Of a stretch of DNA of 64,000 nt, positions 30,162-40,072 are shown in pieces. This stretch comes from Symbiodinium natans (lineage: Eukaryota > Sar > Dinophyceae > Suessiales > Symbiodiniaceae). How positions within the stretch are numbered: position 1 is the stretch's first letter; each line of letters begins with the position of its first letter. Where the stretch lies: NCBI GenBank assembly GCA_905221605.1, contig CAJNDS010002198.1, positions 463,390-527,389 on the forward strand, in the 5' to 3' direction. The notes below the pieces were generated by a model. It saw only the letters and a list, made by a program, of their open reading frames with translations, was not told the origin of the DNA and did not search any database. A program made the position numbers and the translations under genes.

Positions 30162-30525
30162 CACGCGCACGAGGCGGCCGTAGGCCTTGGGAGTCACTTT
30201 GGCTCAGATGAAACAGTCGGGGGGACACCTACCCTGGTAACATTGGCTCAGGTGAAACAGTCGGGGGGACACCTACCCTATGGTACACAGAGCAAACTAC
30301 TGCCGGCTCATCAGCAAGGCTGGCTCACCACGCCTTTAGGCCTGGCAACACCACTGGCCCTCACGACACCCCTGCCAGCCTGGTCCAAGCTTAGGCCGGG
30401 TAACACATGCCAGTGGCTCAGCATAGAGGCGCGTATGCAGTTCCACACGTCAACCCAGGCTGGCCCCAGGGGGAATGGTCTGGAGAACCCAAGACCTGAC
30501 TGACACAACAAGCTTGGGCCCAAGC
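30162..30525 (-). other. LINE-C 3' untranslated region
   Basis: As in LINE-B: two GGCTCAGRTGAAACAGTCGG units (about 30201 and 30245), no poly(A) tail, and the same terminal GAGGCGGCCGTAGGCC (+ strand) before the flanking repeat. Confidence 0.6.
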
Positions 30526-31890
30526 CTATTGGTTAGCCAATGCAGCAAGGTGAGCCCAATCCGAAAGTCGGCCATTCATGAGGACCATTTGGATTTCCAA
30601 GTTTGCCTTGAGCGCAGCAGGGAGAACCGCAATGATATCGTTGAGGCAAGGGACCACCGCCTGCCTGCGGAGATACGGCTCCAACGGCGTGACGTCACAG
30701 ACACATCGAAGGGTCTCGATGAAACTGCGCAAGCTATACTTGGGAAACCAACCTCCAGCATTGAGCCCTTCGAAGTGCCAATCCGCGAGATCGAAAAAGC
30801 ACAACATGGGCGTCGCAGCACTGAGTCCTGGTTTAATGCCCAGGTTGGTTTTTGACACATCACGAAGGGCAAAATGACGGCTCAATTGCAAAAGGAGGGC
30901 GAAGGCATACAAGGACCACTGAGGGTGGATCTGGTTCCTAGAACCAAAATCCGTGAGGAGCTCGACTTTTTCCACCATCGACCACGCCACCAAATGGGAC
31001 CTGAACTCCCATGGTCGCCCAGAGAGCAGCACCTGCAGTGTCGTAGATCCAGCCCCAATGATGGTGGCTGCCACCTTAGGAAGCAAGGCCGAAATCGCCA
31101 CCTCATCCCCAAACGCCTGCTTCGTCCCAACCTTCAAGACGTAGCCACCGCCAACATCATATCCATACCTGGTTCTTCCATTGTGGATATACGCCGCAGT
31201 GCTGTCCCCCGTGTCATTGAACCGCACGTGGATCAGGTCCTTGGGGAGGGCCTGGAAGACACCAGCATAGCCCAGATCGGATTTGAAAGCCACCAATCCT
31301 GGCTTGGTATTGCGAGCCCTCTCAGCAATAGCAAAGGCTGCGCCCGCTTCCTGATCCATACCATCAAAGTTCAACGGGGCGGGCAGCAGAGGCGCAGCAG
31401 GCGGTGCTGGGGGAGGGTCCGGATGCACAATGGGATCAGGCACCATTGGCTCCTCCTCGCTTTCTTCAGAGCAGCTGTCCTGGTCTGGGGCACCCAAAAC
31501 CGGACCACCCCCAGGTGCATGGGGATTCTCCCGAAGGACAATTCTAGGGGCTTCATCCCTCTCAGCCTGGTTTGCCACCACGGCTTGGGGGCGGTGCACA
31601 GGATTGTGCTGCTCAAGCTGAGGATTTTCCCGAAGCACAACTCCAGGATTCCTCATCCCCTGAGCCTGGTTATCCACCAAGGGCTCAGGGGGTTGCACGT
31701 GTTGTGGCCCGGGCTCAGGAGCTTGCTCGTCCTGTGGTTCCACCCTTCTCCGCCTAGGGGGCGGGGGGTTCACACCAGCAGGCGGCGCTCGCATCTTAGG
31801 AGCTGCACCTCTAAGCCGAGCTCTCTCACGCTTGCCCGGCCGGGCTTTTGAGTACGCCTTAGAGGCAGGGGACTTATGCTTCGGCGGCAT
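30526..31890 (-). CDS. LINE-C linker and complete kinase-like domain
   Basis: This frame of about 454 codons starts MPPKHKSPASKAYSK, a segment absent from LINE-B, so a local insertion supplies its first part. A Pro/Glu-rich linker follows, then the kinase-like domain: GGGYVLKVG (Lys, about 31127-31146), GDEVAIS (Glu, about 31090-31110), a hinge-like AWSMVEKVELL, HFALRDVSKTNLGI (Asp-x4-Asn, 30843-30868) and LCFFDLADWHF (Asp, 30770-30805). These are the residues that bind ATP and metal in protein kinases and related phosphotransferases. LINE-A keeps the same positions with little other similarity. The element's normal translation would run through from ORF2; in this copy the two are separated by frameshifts near 31900-32060. 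Confidence 0.6.
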   Translation of the reverse strand: MPPKHKSPASKAYSKARPGKRERARLRGAAPKMRAPPAGVNPPPPRRRRVEPQDEQAPEPGPQHVQPPEPLVDNQAQGMRNPGVVLRENPQLEQHNPVHRPQAVVANQAERDEAPRIVLRENPHAPGGGPVLGAPDQDSCSEESEEEPMVPDPIVHPDPPPAPPAAPLLPAPLNFDGMDQEAGAAFAIAERARNTKPGLVAFKSDLGYAGVFQALPKDLIHVRFNDTGDSTAAYIHNGRTRYGYDVGGGYVLKVGTKQAFGDEVAISALLPKVAATIIGAGSTTLQVLLSGRPWEFRSHLVAWSMVEKVELLTDFGSRNQIHPQWSLYAFALLLQLSRHFALRDVSKTNLGIKPGLSAATPMLCFFDLADWHFEGLNAGGWFPKYSLRSFIETLRCVCDVTPLEPYLRRQAVVPCLNDIIAVLPAALKANLEIQMVLMNGRLSDWAHLAALANQ

Positions 31891-32031
31891 ACTTAGAAGG
31901 CAATCTTAGCTTGCTTGAGCCCAGACTGCTTCGAGTTTGATTTGGGTTTAGGTTTCGGGAGCACGTTCCGGGCATGTGGTTCCTGACTGGCCGTAGGCTG
32001 GAAGAAAGACTTCACACTCCTAACACCAGTG

Positions 32032-33504
32032 TCAGTCACCTCCTTCGCCTTTTTGGAACTTGCAGGGTTGGCCGATCCAAGAGGGAATTTTGCGGACTCC
32101 TACCTTGACCATCCTGTCACACTTGGAACAAACCCACGACACCCCCAAATTAACCCACACGTGGTCAGGGTGAGGGCCCCATGGGGGGGGGTCAGCTGGG
32201 ACTCCAAGGCACGGGTGCGAGGACTTAAGGGAGAAGGCATGGATGGGGTCGGTCTGCTGGATATACAGTCCACACTTCGAACATTTAGCGGTCAGGTTAG
32301 ACGGCTTCCGACTCCCTTCAACCCAGGCATGCCCAAGCTGTTGTTTACCCGCAATCAAGTTTTCAAGTTGCAGCCTCTTATTAGGTCCCTTCTCCTTTGA
32401 AAACTTTTTCGTTTTGATGACAGCAGAATCACGAACACGAGGCTTCGCCCGAGCTTTCCGCTGGTCCTTATCCGGCCACTGCACCTGAGGGCCCTGGTCC
32501 TTGTCATAAGAGAGAAGGGCTGCAGAGCGCTTGGCCAACAAGGTGTTGACCTGAGTGATCACGGCATCCAGCTTCTTGATGCTGGACTCATAGAGTGGGT
32601 CTCGTCTTTGTTCAGCCGCTTCACCCACCAGGCGGTCGACCAGCTCATTGGCCCGCCTACGCCAGAGTTGGTTGGCACCAAACCGCTCAATGAACTTGGG
32701 AACCGAAAGGTGCGACGCAATCCAAGTGGGGCGGATTCTGTGGGAATGCTCCCTGATTGGCTCAAAAAGGTCAGCCGACTGGATGGAAGGTTTCCCCTGG
32801 ATCCTAGGGATAATCCCTTTACAATCCATAGTGAGGTCAACATCCCCTTGAGTGTGCTCGGCAACAAATTTAACAGCAGCCGCCTCCGCCCGGAACACCG
32901 AAAGCGGGGTTTGCAAGGTACCAACCGCCGTTGCAATAACAGCGGGTTCAGCATCATCCAGTCTAAAGGCAATTGCAGCCCACGTATAGCGATGAAATCG
33001 GACATCTTTGGATCGGCCTGGGGAGCCGTCGGTGGCGAAATAAACCCCTTCTCCACTGATGAGCTGAGAATCATTCCACGCTCCCGTTGTGCGCACCCAT
33101 TGGCCATCGTCAGGGTAGGAAGTAGCCGGGGTCATCCCCCTAGACCACAAGGAGGAAATCGGCCACTCTTTTCTGAATCTTTCAAAAGCAGGAGGCTCTG
33201 GGAGGTTGGTTAGCCACCAGGAACACTCCCATAGCACATGATTCAAAGTTGCAGCGCGTCCGCATGTGAGGCAGGTCGCACATGGGTCTGCCCGGATTGC
33301 ACCCTGCCACACCGCCATAAGCGATGTTTTGTGCTGCGGCGGCAGCCTACATCTAAGCTTTTTGAGCGGGTGCCAATCAATTCCAGTCAAGAGGGGCGAG
33401 AGGGAATCCTGCTGGGCAATGCGAGTATGCCTCCACCTATCCGTTTCCACGGCAAGGGAGCACAGTAGATGATGCATGCCGACCTTAGTGGTGATCTGGC
33501 ATGT
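32032..33504 (-). pseudogene. LINE-C ORF2, 3' part: finger, RNase H, zinc pair
   Basis: It begins at the insertion point in codons equivalent to LINE-B TCQITTKVG and runs MHHLLCSLAVETDRW. It contains CATCLTCGRAATLNHVLWEC, an RNase H with ATDGSPG, FRAEAAAV, TMDCKG and ANELVDRL, and the zinc pair CSKCGLY and WVCSKCDRM. A deletion of about 35 bases relative to LINE-B near 32056 ends the frame as CKFQKGEGGD. The RNase H residues are all present. Confidence 0.8.
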
Positions 33505-33731
33505 TTATGCCAAAGATGAAGTCCATGTTCGAATATATGTTGCCGAAACATATTAAAGCAAATTGTTGAAAACAGCAATCTAGAATCAACAGCACGCGGA
33601 CAGCAATCCCTTGTTTTTCTCTGCCTTCGCAACGCGAAAAGGGGAATGGTACACATGACATCGCGTGGCATGGAGCCACTCCCACATTTCAAACACAAGA
33701 GGTGGCATAGAGCCACCAGCCTTCTTTCCCC
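33505..33731 (-). repeat. Split repeat B2 (3' end of the element)
   Basis: 227 bp, identical to B1 at 33969-34195. On + it starts TTATGCCAAAG directly after the LINE-C sequence GGCATGT. A G-rich 20-bp gap (33732-33751) separates it from A2. Confidence 0.9.
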
Positions 33732-33751
33732 GGGTGGGAGGGTGGGGAACA

Positions 33752-33968
33752 AAAATTTTTGCCAGCTTGCTGCGAGCAAGAACCTTGACCCATTCAACAT
33801 GCAATTCACATGTAAATATTCATGCAACAAATCTCATGAGAGTGCATGCACGGGTCAGACGAAAATTCCCAGCAGAACAACATGTAGAACATGGACACAA
33901 AAATTCACATCAAAGAATTTTTGAGTTCATCTGGCATAAAACGCTGTCACACAAGTGTGAAAGCTTGC
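33752..33968 (-). repeat. Split repeat A2
   Basis: 217 bp, identical to A1 at 40340-40556. It is directly joined to B1 at 33968/33969. This junction (AGCTTGC|TTATGCC on +) is what would form if the outer ends of the element were circularised. Confidence 0.9.
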
Positions 33969-34195
33969 TTATGCCAAAGATGAAGTCCATGTTCGAATAT
34001 ATGTTGCCGAAACATATTAAAGCAAATTGTTGAAAACAGCAATCTAGAATCAACAGCACGCGGACAGCAATCCCTTGTTTTTCTCTGCCTTCGCAACGCG
34101 AAAAGGGGAATGGTACACATGACATCGCGTGGCATGGAGCCACTCCCACATTTCAAACACAAGAGGTGGCATAGAGCCACCAGCCTTCTTTCCCC
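33969..34195 (-). repeat. Split repeat B1
   Basis: 227 bp, identical to B2. The stop codon of the pol ORF (34199-34201) lies only three bases from it. Confidence 0.9.
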
Positions 34196-34198
34196 TTT

Positions 34199-37100
34199 TC
34201 ACTCCATCCTTTCGAGGATTGTGCCAGTGAGGAAACAACGCGGTGTCTCCTCGACAAAAGGTTTGAAACACGACATATCATGCCAACGGCCTCTGGACGG
34301 GGGGTCAGCTGGATTTGAGTGGCTGGGAACTCGATGGAACCAGGACATGCAAGGCCTCGCTTCATCTGCAACTTCAAAGGCCATAAGAAGTTGCCTCCAG
34401 GATGAGTCGGATGACGTCCCGGTCATGCATGCGCCCTGCACGCCTGAATGGTCGATAAAGTAGACAACCCTACGATTTGACAGGTCATTACTCCACAGCA
34501 CTCGAGCGAGGACCACGGCATACAGCTCGGTCTGCCCTATGATGTGTTTCCTTCCCTCTGCCCACACCTGCACAACTGAATCTGGCACTCGGCAGCCAAA
34601 GACCTTCATCGTCGGGCGGGAGCCCGGAACGATTAGCAAACCCCCCACACTGCACTCGAACTTATCTCCCTTGGGTTCGCATGCACCATCGGTGAAGACA
34701 AGCACGGGCGAAAGATCGCCCGCTGTGGAAATGCTTCGGGGCGGTCCGGAGCGCATGCGGCGCAAGAGAAGAGCAAAGGCTTCAAGATGATGGGGCATTA
34801 AGGGCACACTCACAGCATTCGCAGCCTCAAGCTTGCGAAGGTCAGCCAGCGCCAGACGGCCGGATCTTCCCAAGAGCTGTGATTCGGCAAACTGGAGCCT
34901 GCCAAAAAGGGCAGGAAGCTCGGCCACCCTCACTCTCCCTTGATGCATGACCATCTCGAGTGACTCAGCTATGGCGCTGGCACGGTCTGGCTTATTGGCT
35001 ACCCGGACAGCCTGATACCCTTGATCGGAAGTATCAAGGGTGACACCCAGCAGCTCGGTTTGCGTAGAAAAGCTACACTCCTTGTCCACCGAAGTCTCAA
35101 AACCCAAAAGAGTGAAGACTGCATGGGCACAGCCATCAGTGGCTTCTGCAAGACACTTAGGCGCAGTGCAAGGGTAGTCGTCGTAGTAGCAGGAGGCAAG
35201 CACGTCGACCTCAAGGAGAATGCGCCTAAGCAGCAAAGAGACCCGGTTGAACTGCAGAACCGAAGCCGCAGACCCGAAAGGTAGGGTCCGGCATACAAAG
35301 GCTCTGGGCTCACGGGTCCCAGGTTCCCGCAGCATGATGACAGCCTTCCTTTGCTCTTCTGGGTGCAGCGGCAGCTGCTTGTAAGCAGACCTCAAGTCGT
35401 AGGTCTTCGTGAGGGGCCTGATGTTATCACCCTGCTCCCACATGGCATGCACTTTCCCATTCAGGCAAGTGCCATCTGAAAGAGTCAAAGAAACATCTCC
35501 TCGGGATGAGGCGTAGCGAAAGATCGTTGAGCAGACCCACACAATCTCGTCGAGGGCCCTCAAGGCAACCTTCTCGAAAGCTCCAAATGTCGAGTTGACA
35601 TTGTTCTCGCTGAGATCGTCGATAGGTCGCCACTTCTTTTGCCATACCGCGAATCTTCTGCAAGGGCACCATTTGTCACCGAAACGCTGCCTGACCTCCT
35701 CCAAGGAGAGAGGCCCGTGAAGCCATGCCTTCGAGTTCGGGTCGGCCTCGTCCAGAGTCAGCTCCCACAGGGGTTGCTCGAAGTCAGCGATGGCCTGCTT
35801 TCGAATCTTCTCCACCAAGGAATTCTGGAGAGCGGGCGCTCGGGTCCAGAACTCCTGCTCATCAAGCTCTGCAGGGCGCACGTCAGGCTCAAAGACTCCT
35901 GTCGCAGGAAGATAGCCGGTTATGCGAAAACCATCCGCAAGGTCCTGATAGATGGCCTCATCTGGCCAACCCAAAGACCGTCCAATTTTCTCGAGTAGGG
36001 CCAGCCTCTTTCCTCTGAGGACGGCTGCGACATCCTTGTGCATCGAGGCAAAAAGTTTTGCATTTTCCGACTCAAGCTCTTTAGCCCAAGCTCGCCATTG
36101 CCGAAGCTTGAGCAACCTAGAACGGAGGACTGCTACAGGCCCACCCGTCAAAGTCTTAAAGAGTACACGCAGAAGGTCATCAGGCACGGCCCGAGCCAGG
36201 TCAAAAGGATGCTGCAGGGAAAGAGCATGATGCACATACTGCAACGGCTCACGGTACACACCAAAGGTAACGTACGACGGCCCTGGGAAGTCAGGAAGAG
36301 CGACTCCCCCCCTTTCAAGTGACTGTCGCAGGAAACGGCTGCCGGCCGGCACACCCAGCCAAGGATCTGTCAGGCAACGCTTAGCATTGAGCGGCGGCGG
36401 CATCTCAGAAAAGACAGTGACAGTGTAGCTGTACTCGGGTATGAGCGGCGGAAAGCGGCGCCCGCGTGGCTGCACGTGGTTGGCTGCACGCGCGGAAGCA
36501 TGGGCAGAAAGGGCATCGGGATCAGGGCCCAACCCAGACGCTGAAGCGGAGGCCGCAACCGCCGCCACGAACCGCTGGCAGAAAAGGAGCGGGTAGGCCG
36601 CCTCACGGGCGGTGGCAAACTCGCCGTTTTGGACTTGCCAGGGCTGATGCTCCGCACAACCTGGGCATGGCCCACTAAGGACCCCCAAACCTGGCACGTT
36701 GGTGAGAAGGCCCGTAGCCTTGCGCCTGTTGGAGCCATGCCTGCAAAGGTCAAAAGCAACGAAAGTGCAGCGCTGCATCAAAGAGGCAAAAGGCGGCAAC
36801 ATCCAAAGCCATGAATGCAGAGGGTTCTCTACTGAGACGCCGATCTGAGGAAAAGAAGCCAGAACAAATTCGAAGAAAGCAGCAGCGCCCTCGTAGATTG
36901 CATTGGCACTTTGGACACGAGCGTGATCAGTAGGTGAGAGCCCTGGAAGACCCCAGACATGATGGAGGTCGCGCAGAGGGGGGGGCCCAGGTGACAAGTC
37001 GCGGGCGCGGCTGCATGTGCCGCACGGCACGGCAATATGCACATGAGCCACGGCTTGGGATGACAAGACGCCACGAAGGAACTCCCAGGAGGAGGGGCTG

Positions 37101-38089
37101 CGGAGATCCAGCTGCAGAACATGCACATGCGGCTTAAAGCGATTGCCATGATGGTCAACAGCCAACGTCCGAAAACCAGCCTCCGCGGCCTGCTGTGACA
37201 GCAGGGCAGTACCGGCGCAAAGCTCGATGAACAAAGGCGGCGTGCCGACGGGAGTTGGGGAGACTAGGGGACCCGGCAAACCAGGGGGAGGCGACCTAGT
37301 CCTAGAACCCGAACCGGCCACAACAGCGGAAGTGGGAGCAGGAGAGCGCGAGCGTCGCGCAGGCTCAGGTGCATCAGCGGTCTGGGGGAGCGGAGGGAGG
37401 GGGAAACCTAAGGCAACGAGTTTGGCACGATCGTCCGGCAGGAGCCGGTGGCAGGAGGCAGGAGTGAAACCCACCAAGACAAGCCTGCGCCCCGTCCAGG
37501 GCAGGACTTTATGCCACAGGCGATAGGCGTCGAAGGTAACGGCACCATGCTCCCAGGACAAAGGGCCACCTTGGACGGTGTGGCCAGCACAAGGGAGGCT
37601 TTCACTACCACAACCCTCGACCCAAAGCAGACCACCTTGGAAGACGGTCAAAGGCGCAACGGTGTTAGGCACAGGATGGTTACGCACATCCTTATGGAAT
37701 GGAGCGTCGTCAGCATCCAGGAGAACAATGGCTGAGAAAATGGAATCTGGGCACAGCAGGCGCAGCCAGGCAGTCAAGGCAAAAACACAGAAAGGGAAAA
37801 CCAGGGTATTCTTACGAAACCCAACCAGTGCACCCTGACCATAAGCCCCGGCAGCGAAAGCACGACCAGTCTCGGCCCGCGGCGAAGGCTCGAAGGGGAG
37901 CAAGTCCACCATCTCGACGATTTTCGAGCGGACCAGGGCGCGCTCTTGAAGCATGGAAAAAGCCAAAATTTCTGCAGGATGCACCGGTGCGGGGTATGCG
38001 TGCATCAAGGCCTCGAAACCAGACAAAATGCAATCTGTACATGACAAGGTCTCAGGCAAATTGAGGGCAGACGGGGAGTGGCGGGACAT
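34199..38089 (-). CDS. Fused TET/JBP-like dioxygenase, C5-methyltransferase-like, RT and RNase H protein
   Basis: Intact 1296-codon ORF with an ATG at 38089. Residues about 90-230 fit a TET/JBP-type 2-oxoglutarate/Fe(II) dioxygenase: FSAIVLL, APFHKDVRN (HxD, 37684-37707), GGLLWVE and LWHKVLPWTGRRLVLV (distal His and Arg, 37482-37520). Residues about 280-490 fit a C5-cytosine methyltransferase: FIELCAGTALLS (motif I), AVDHHGN, VPCGTCS (motif IV, catalytic Cys, 37010-37032) and VSVENP (motif VI, 36818-36842). The RT has TYDLRSAYKQLPL (A), LPFGSAASV (B) and CYYDDYP (C, near 967). RNase H has VFTDGAC (near 1132), TELYAVVL, FIDHSG and SNPADPPSRG. Methyltransferase genes in dinoflagellate retrotransposons are known; pairing one with a base-oxidising domain in a single ORF is the unusual part. 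The upstream gag ORF ends 98 bases away. Confidence 0.8.
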   Translation of the reverse strand: MSRHSPSALNLPETLSCTDCILSGFEALMHAYPAPVHPAEILAFSMLQERALVRSKIVEMVDLLPFEPSPRAETGRAFAAGAYGQGALVGFRKNTLVFPFCVFALTAWLRLLCPDSIFSAIVLLDADDAPFHKDVRNHPVPNTVAPLTVFQGGLLWVEGCGSESLPCAGHTVQGGPLSWEHGAVTFDAYRLWHKVLPWTGRRLVLVGFTPASCHRLLPDDRAKLVALGFPLPPLPQTADAPEPARRSRSPAPTSAVVAGSGSRTRSPPPGLPGPLVSPTPVGTPPLFIELCAGTALLSQQAAEAGFRTLAVDHHGNRFKPHVHVLQLDLRSPSSWEFLRGVLSSQAVAHVHIAVPCGTCSRARDLSPGPPPLRDLHHVWGLPGLSPTDHARVQSANAIYEGAAAFFEFVLASFPQIGVSVENPLHSWLWMLPPFASLMQRCTFVAFDLCRHGSNRRKATGLLTNVPGLGVLSGPCPGCAEHQPWQVQNGEFATAREAAYPLLFCQRFVAAVAASASASGLGPDPDALSAHASARAANHVQPRGRRFPPLIPEYSYTVTVFSEMPPPLNAKRCLTDPWLGVPAGSRFLRQSLERGGVALPDFPGPSYVTFGVYREPLQYVHHALSLQHPFDLARAVPDDLLRVLFKTLTGGPVAVLRSRLLKLRQWRAWAKELESENAKLFASMHKDVAAVLRGKRLALLEKIGRSLGWPDEAIYQDLADGFRITGYLPATGVFEPDVRPAELDEQEFWTRAPALQNSLVEKIRKQAIADFEQPLWELTLDEADPNSKAWLHGPLSLEEVRQRFGDKWCPCRRFAVWQKKWRPIDDLSENNVNSTFGAFEKVALRALDEIVWVCSTIFRYASSRGDVSLTLSDGTCLNGKVHAMWEQGDNIRPLTKTYDLRSAYKQLPLHPEEQRKAVIMLREPGTREPRAFVCRTLPFGSAASVLQFNRVSLLLRRILLEVDVLASCYYDDYPCTAPKCLAEATDGCAHAVFTLLGFETSVDKECSFSTQTELLGVTLDTSDQGYQAVRVANKPDRASAIAESLEMVMHQGRVRVAELPALFGRLQFAESQLLGRSGRLALADLRKLEAANAVSVPLMPHHLEAFALLLRRMRSGPPRSISTAGDLSPVLVFTDGACEPKGDKFECSVGGLLIVPGSRPTMKVFGCRVPDSVVQVWAEGRKHIIGQTELYAVVLARVLWSNDLSNRRVVYFIDHSGVQGACMTGTSSDSSWRQLLMAFEVADEARPCMSWFHRVPSHSNPADPPSRGRWHDMSCFKPFVEETPRCFLTGTILERME

Positions 38090-38187
38090 GGAATCAGCGC
38101 CGGCATCGCAAACGCTGTCGGGAGTCTTTGCAGGAACAGGGGGCTCCGTACAGGATCAGGCGACACAGGCTGCCCCGCCCCGGACTG

Positions 38188-39486
38188 TCAGGGCTCGGCA
38201 CCCATGGCCGCCGGCTTGTTGGGGCAGTCCAGGGCAGGATGTGTACGTCCGCAGCGACTGACAGCGCAGATATGAAGGCCTTTCCGGCAACGGCCTCGGG
38301 TGACCGTTTCACGGCACTTCTTGAGGTTACAATCGAAACATATGGGCTCGTTGTTATTGGTGCAGGAACGGCAGCCCTGGAGCCCGAAGGGCATTCGAAC
38401 GCCCTTACCAGCGCCCTTGCGACCTCCCTTCTGGCTTCTCCCACGACCTCGGCCTCTTGGGTAAGGGCCGCCACGCTCAGCACTCTCGTTGGGGGGAGAC
38501 GGCCCACTCTGGGCCTTGGGAAGGGGCTGCAACAGGTGAAGGACTTCCGAAGCTTGGGTGCACTCAACAAAGATCAGGTCAAGCGGCCGCTTGCCTGTGG
38601 CATTCAGTTGGATACCGGTCCTTGTTCGGTCCGCAAGGAGCATGAAAAGGCGGCGATCAGCAGCCTGCAGCTGCTGGAAAGTGGGTTGCAAGTGGCCCGC
38701 GAGCACAGGGTCCAAACGGGCACTTTGCAGGCGCTCGCTCCAGCGCGCATGCAGGTTATAGTCGAGGAGGTTTGCCATCTCAAAGGCCACCGCTCTGCGA
38801 GTCATGGCAAGAAGGAGTAGAAGCTCAGTCGAAGTATCGGCTATTGCCGGGGAGGACTTTTCGGTCCGCAACATGCCGGCCGCATCAACAGAAAGGACTT
38901 TCTCCCGCTTGGCGCTCAGCGTCTGCTCCTGCTCCTTACTCGTCAGGCGGTCCCACTCCACATATAGAAGCTTGTTGTTCTCATACATTGAAACACACAG
39001 ATCAAGCAATGAATCAGACGGTTCAGTGCGGTTTCTAATATCAAGACCTGGAAGTCGCTTCACAATGGCGGAATGCCTCTCAGCCCTTTCCGGGACCGAG
39101 AGCTTTCGAGGTGCACTCTCCTCCGTTTGGCTCACCAAACCTTTCATCTCATGAGTCGTAACTGAGAAAGACTCGTGAAAGAGCCGTCGGAAAGAGGCCT
39201 TTTGCCCCAAGGTCGGCTCTTTTCCCAACGCAGTTGACAGGGCTAAGATGAGACTGCCATCGTCACCAGCGCCTGGGGTATAGGCACTGCAGAAAGCGAC
39301 CTTTGCCAAGGTTGTGAGGCCGGCAGCGACAAGACTCTCCGTCTCGGCTTCATCAAGTCCACATGCTGCACATCGGGCTCGGAACACTGGAGTGGATTCC
39401 GAATAGGCCGCCATGGTGCACACAACCGCACCTTCTTGAACCTTAAACGGCTCCACCTCAAGGCAGCAGTAAGCTTTCCCAGACAT
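38188..39486 (-). CDS. Gag-like protein of the split-repeat element
   Basis: I choose ATG 39486 (MSGKAYCCLEVEPFKV); the frame is open a little further upstream but starts there with TTG. The protein has about 432 residues. The N-terminal part includes ACGLDEAETESLVAAGLTTL, which resembles the start of another frame at 63387. A helical middle follows, then an Arg/Gly-rich basic stretch (RGRGRGRSQKGGRKGAGKG) and a C-terminal Cys/His cluster (CRSCTNNN, CFDCNLKKC, CRKGLHIC, RCGRTHPALDC), probably zinc fingers for RNA binding. Position just upstream of pol and inside the split repeats supports a Gag role. No specific Gag family was recognised. Confidence 0.65.
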   Translation of the reverse strand: MSGKAYCCLEVEPFKVQEGAVVCTMAAYSESTPVFRARCAACGLDEAETESLVAAGLTTLAKVAFCSAYTPGAGDDGSLILALSTALGKEPTLGQKASFRRLFHESFSVTTHEMKGLVSQTEESAPRKLSVPERAERHSAIVKRLPGLDIRNRTEPSDSLLDLCVSMYENNKLLYVEWDRLTSKEQEQTLSAKREKVLSVDAAGMLRTEKSSPAIADTSTELLLLLAMTRRAVAFEMANLLDYNLHARWSERLQSARLDPVLAGHLQPTFQQLQAADRRLFMLLADRTRTGIQLNATGKRPLDLIFVECTQASEVLHLLQPLPKAQSGPSPPNESAERGGPYPRGRGRGRSQKGGRKGAGKGVRMPFGLQGCRSCTNNNEPICFDCNLKKCRETVTRGRCRKGLHICAVSRCGRTHPALDCPNKPAAMGAEP

Positions 39487-39539
39487 GTCTGCGGAACAGC
39501 AACGAGAACTGCACTCCAAGCCTCAAGAGGGCAGCTGAG

Positions 39540-40072
39540 AGCTGCACACTCACCTCTGAGCCCGCGTAGGGGTCGCGCACGTTTTCAGCTGAGAGCTGTC
39601 GCCCACTAAGAGTGAGCGTCACATTGCACACAGCAAAAAGATATGAAACTGTCGCTGGCATAACAGCATTAAAAGTAAGAGAAGAGAACTCATCATGGCA
39701 TAACAGGCGGTGCATGTACCAGCTGAGAGCTGGGCGTTAAGCAAGTGCATGTCAGCTCAGAGCTTGGCATAAATCCATGTAAGCAAGTAGCGCCACCAAG
39801 AGTGGGCTTTCAGGGGCATGGAGCACGTGCATGTCAGCTTAGAGCTGCCAAACCACCACTAAGAGTGGCGGTAAACCAACATATAGCACGATCGAGTGCA
39901 TGTCAGCTCCGAGCTGGGCGTAAAGCACGTGCACAGCGGCTTAGAGCCTCCAAATTGCACCACTAAGAGTGGGCTTTCAAGGACATTGAGCACGTGCATG
40001 TCAGCTTAGAGCTGCAACTCCACCGCGAAGAATGGCAGAGAATGGGCATAAAACACGTGCATGTCAGCTCAG
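39540..40072 (-). repeat. Degenerate repeats in the leader of the split-repeat element
   Basis: Between the gag ATG and the inverted repeat, short blocks recur every 60-90 bp: GCATGTCAGCTYAGAGCTG paired with CACTAAGAGTGG (for example near 39747, 39828, 39898 and 39996). The AGCTCNGAGCT parts are self-complementary. The region may fold into a series of hairpins in the RNA. No ORF. Confidence 0.65.

Noticed and set aside
33505-34195. The B1/A2/B2 block as an ordinary LTR pair
   Set aside because: The order A1...B1-A2-B2, with two different repeats and no target duplication, does not fit LTRs and fits split direct repeats exactly.
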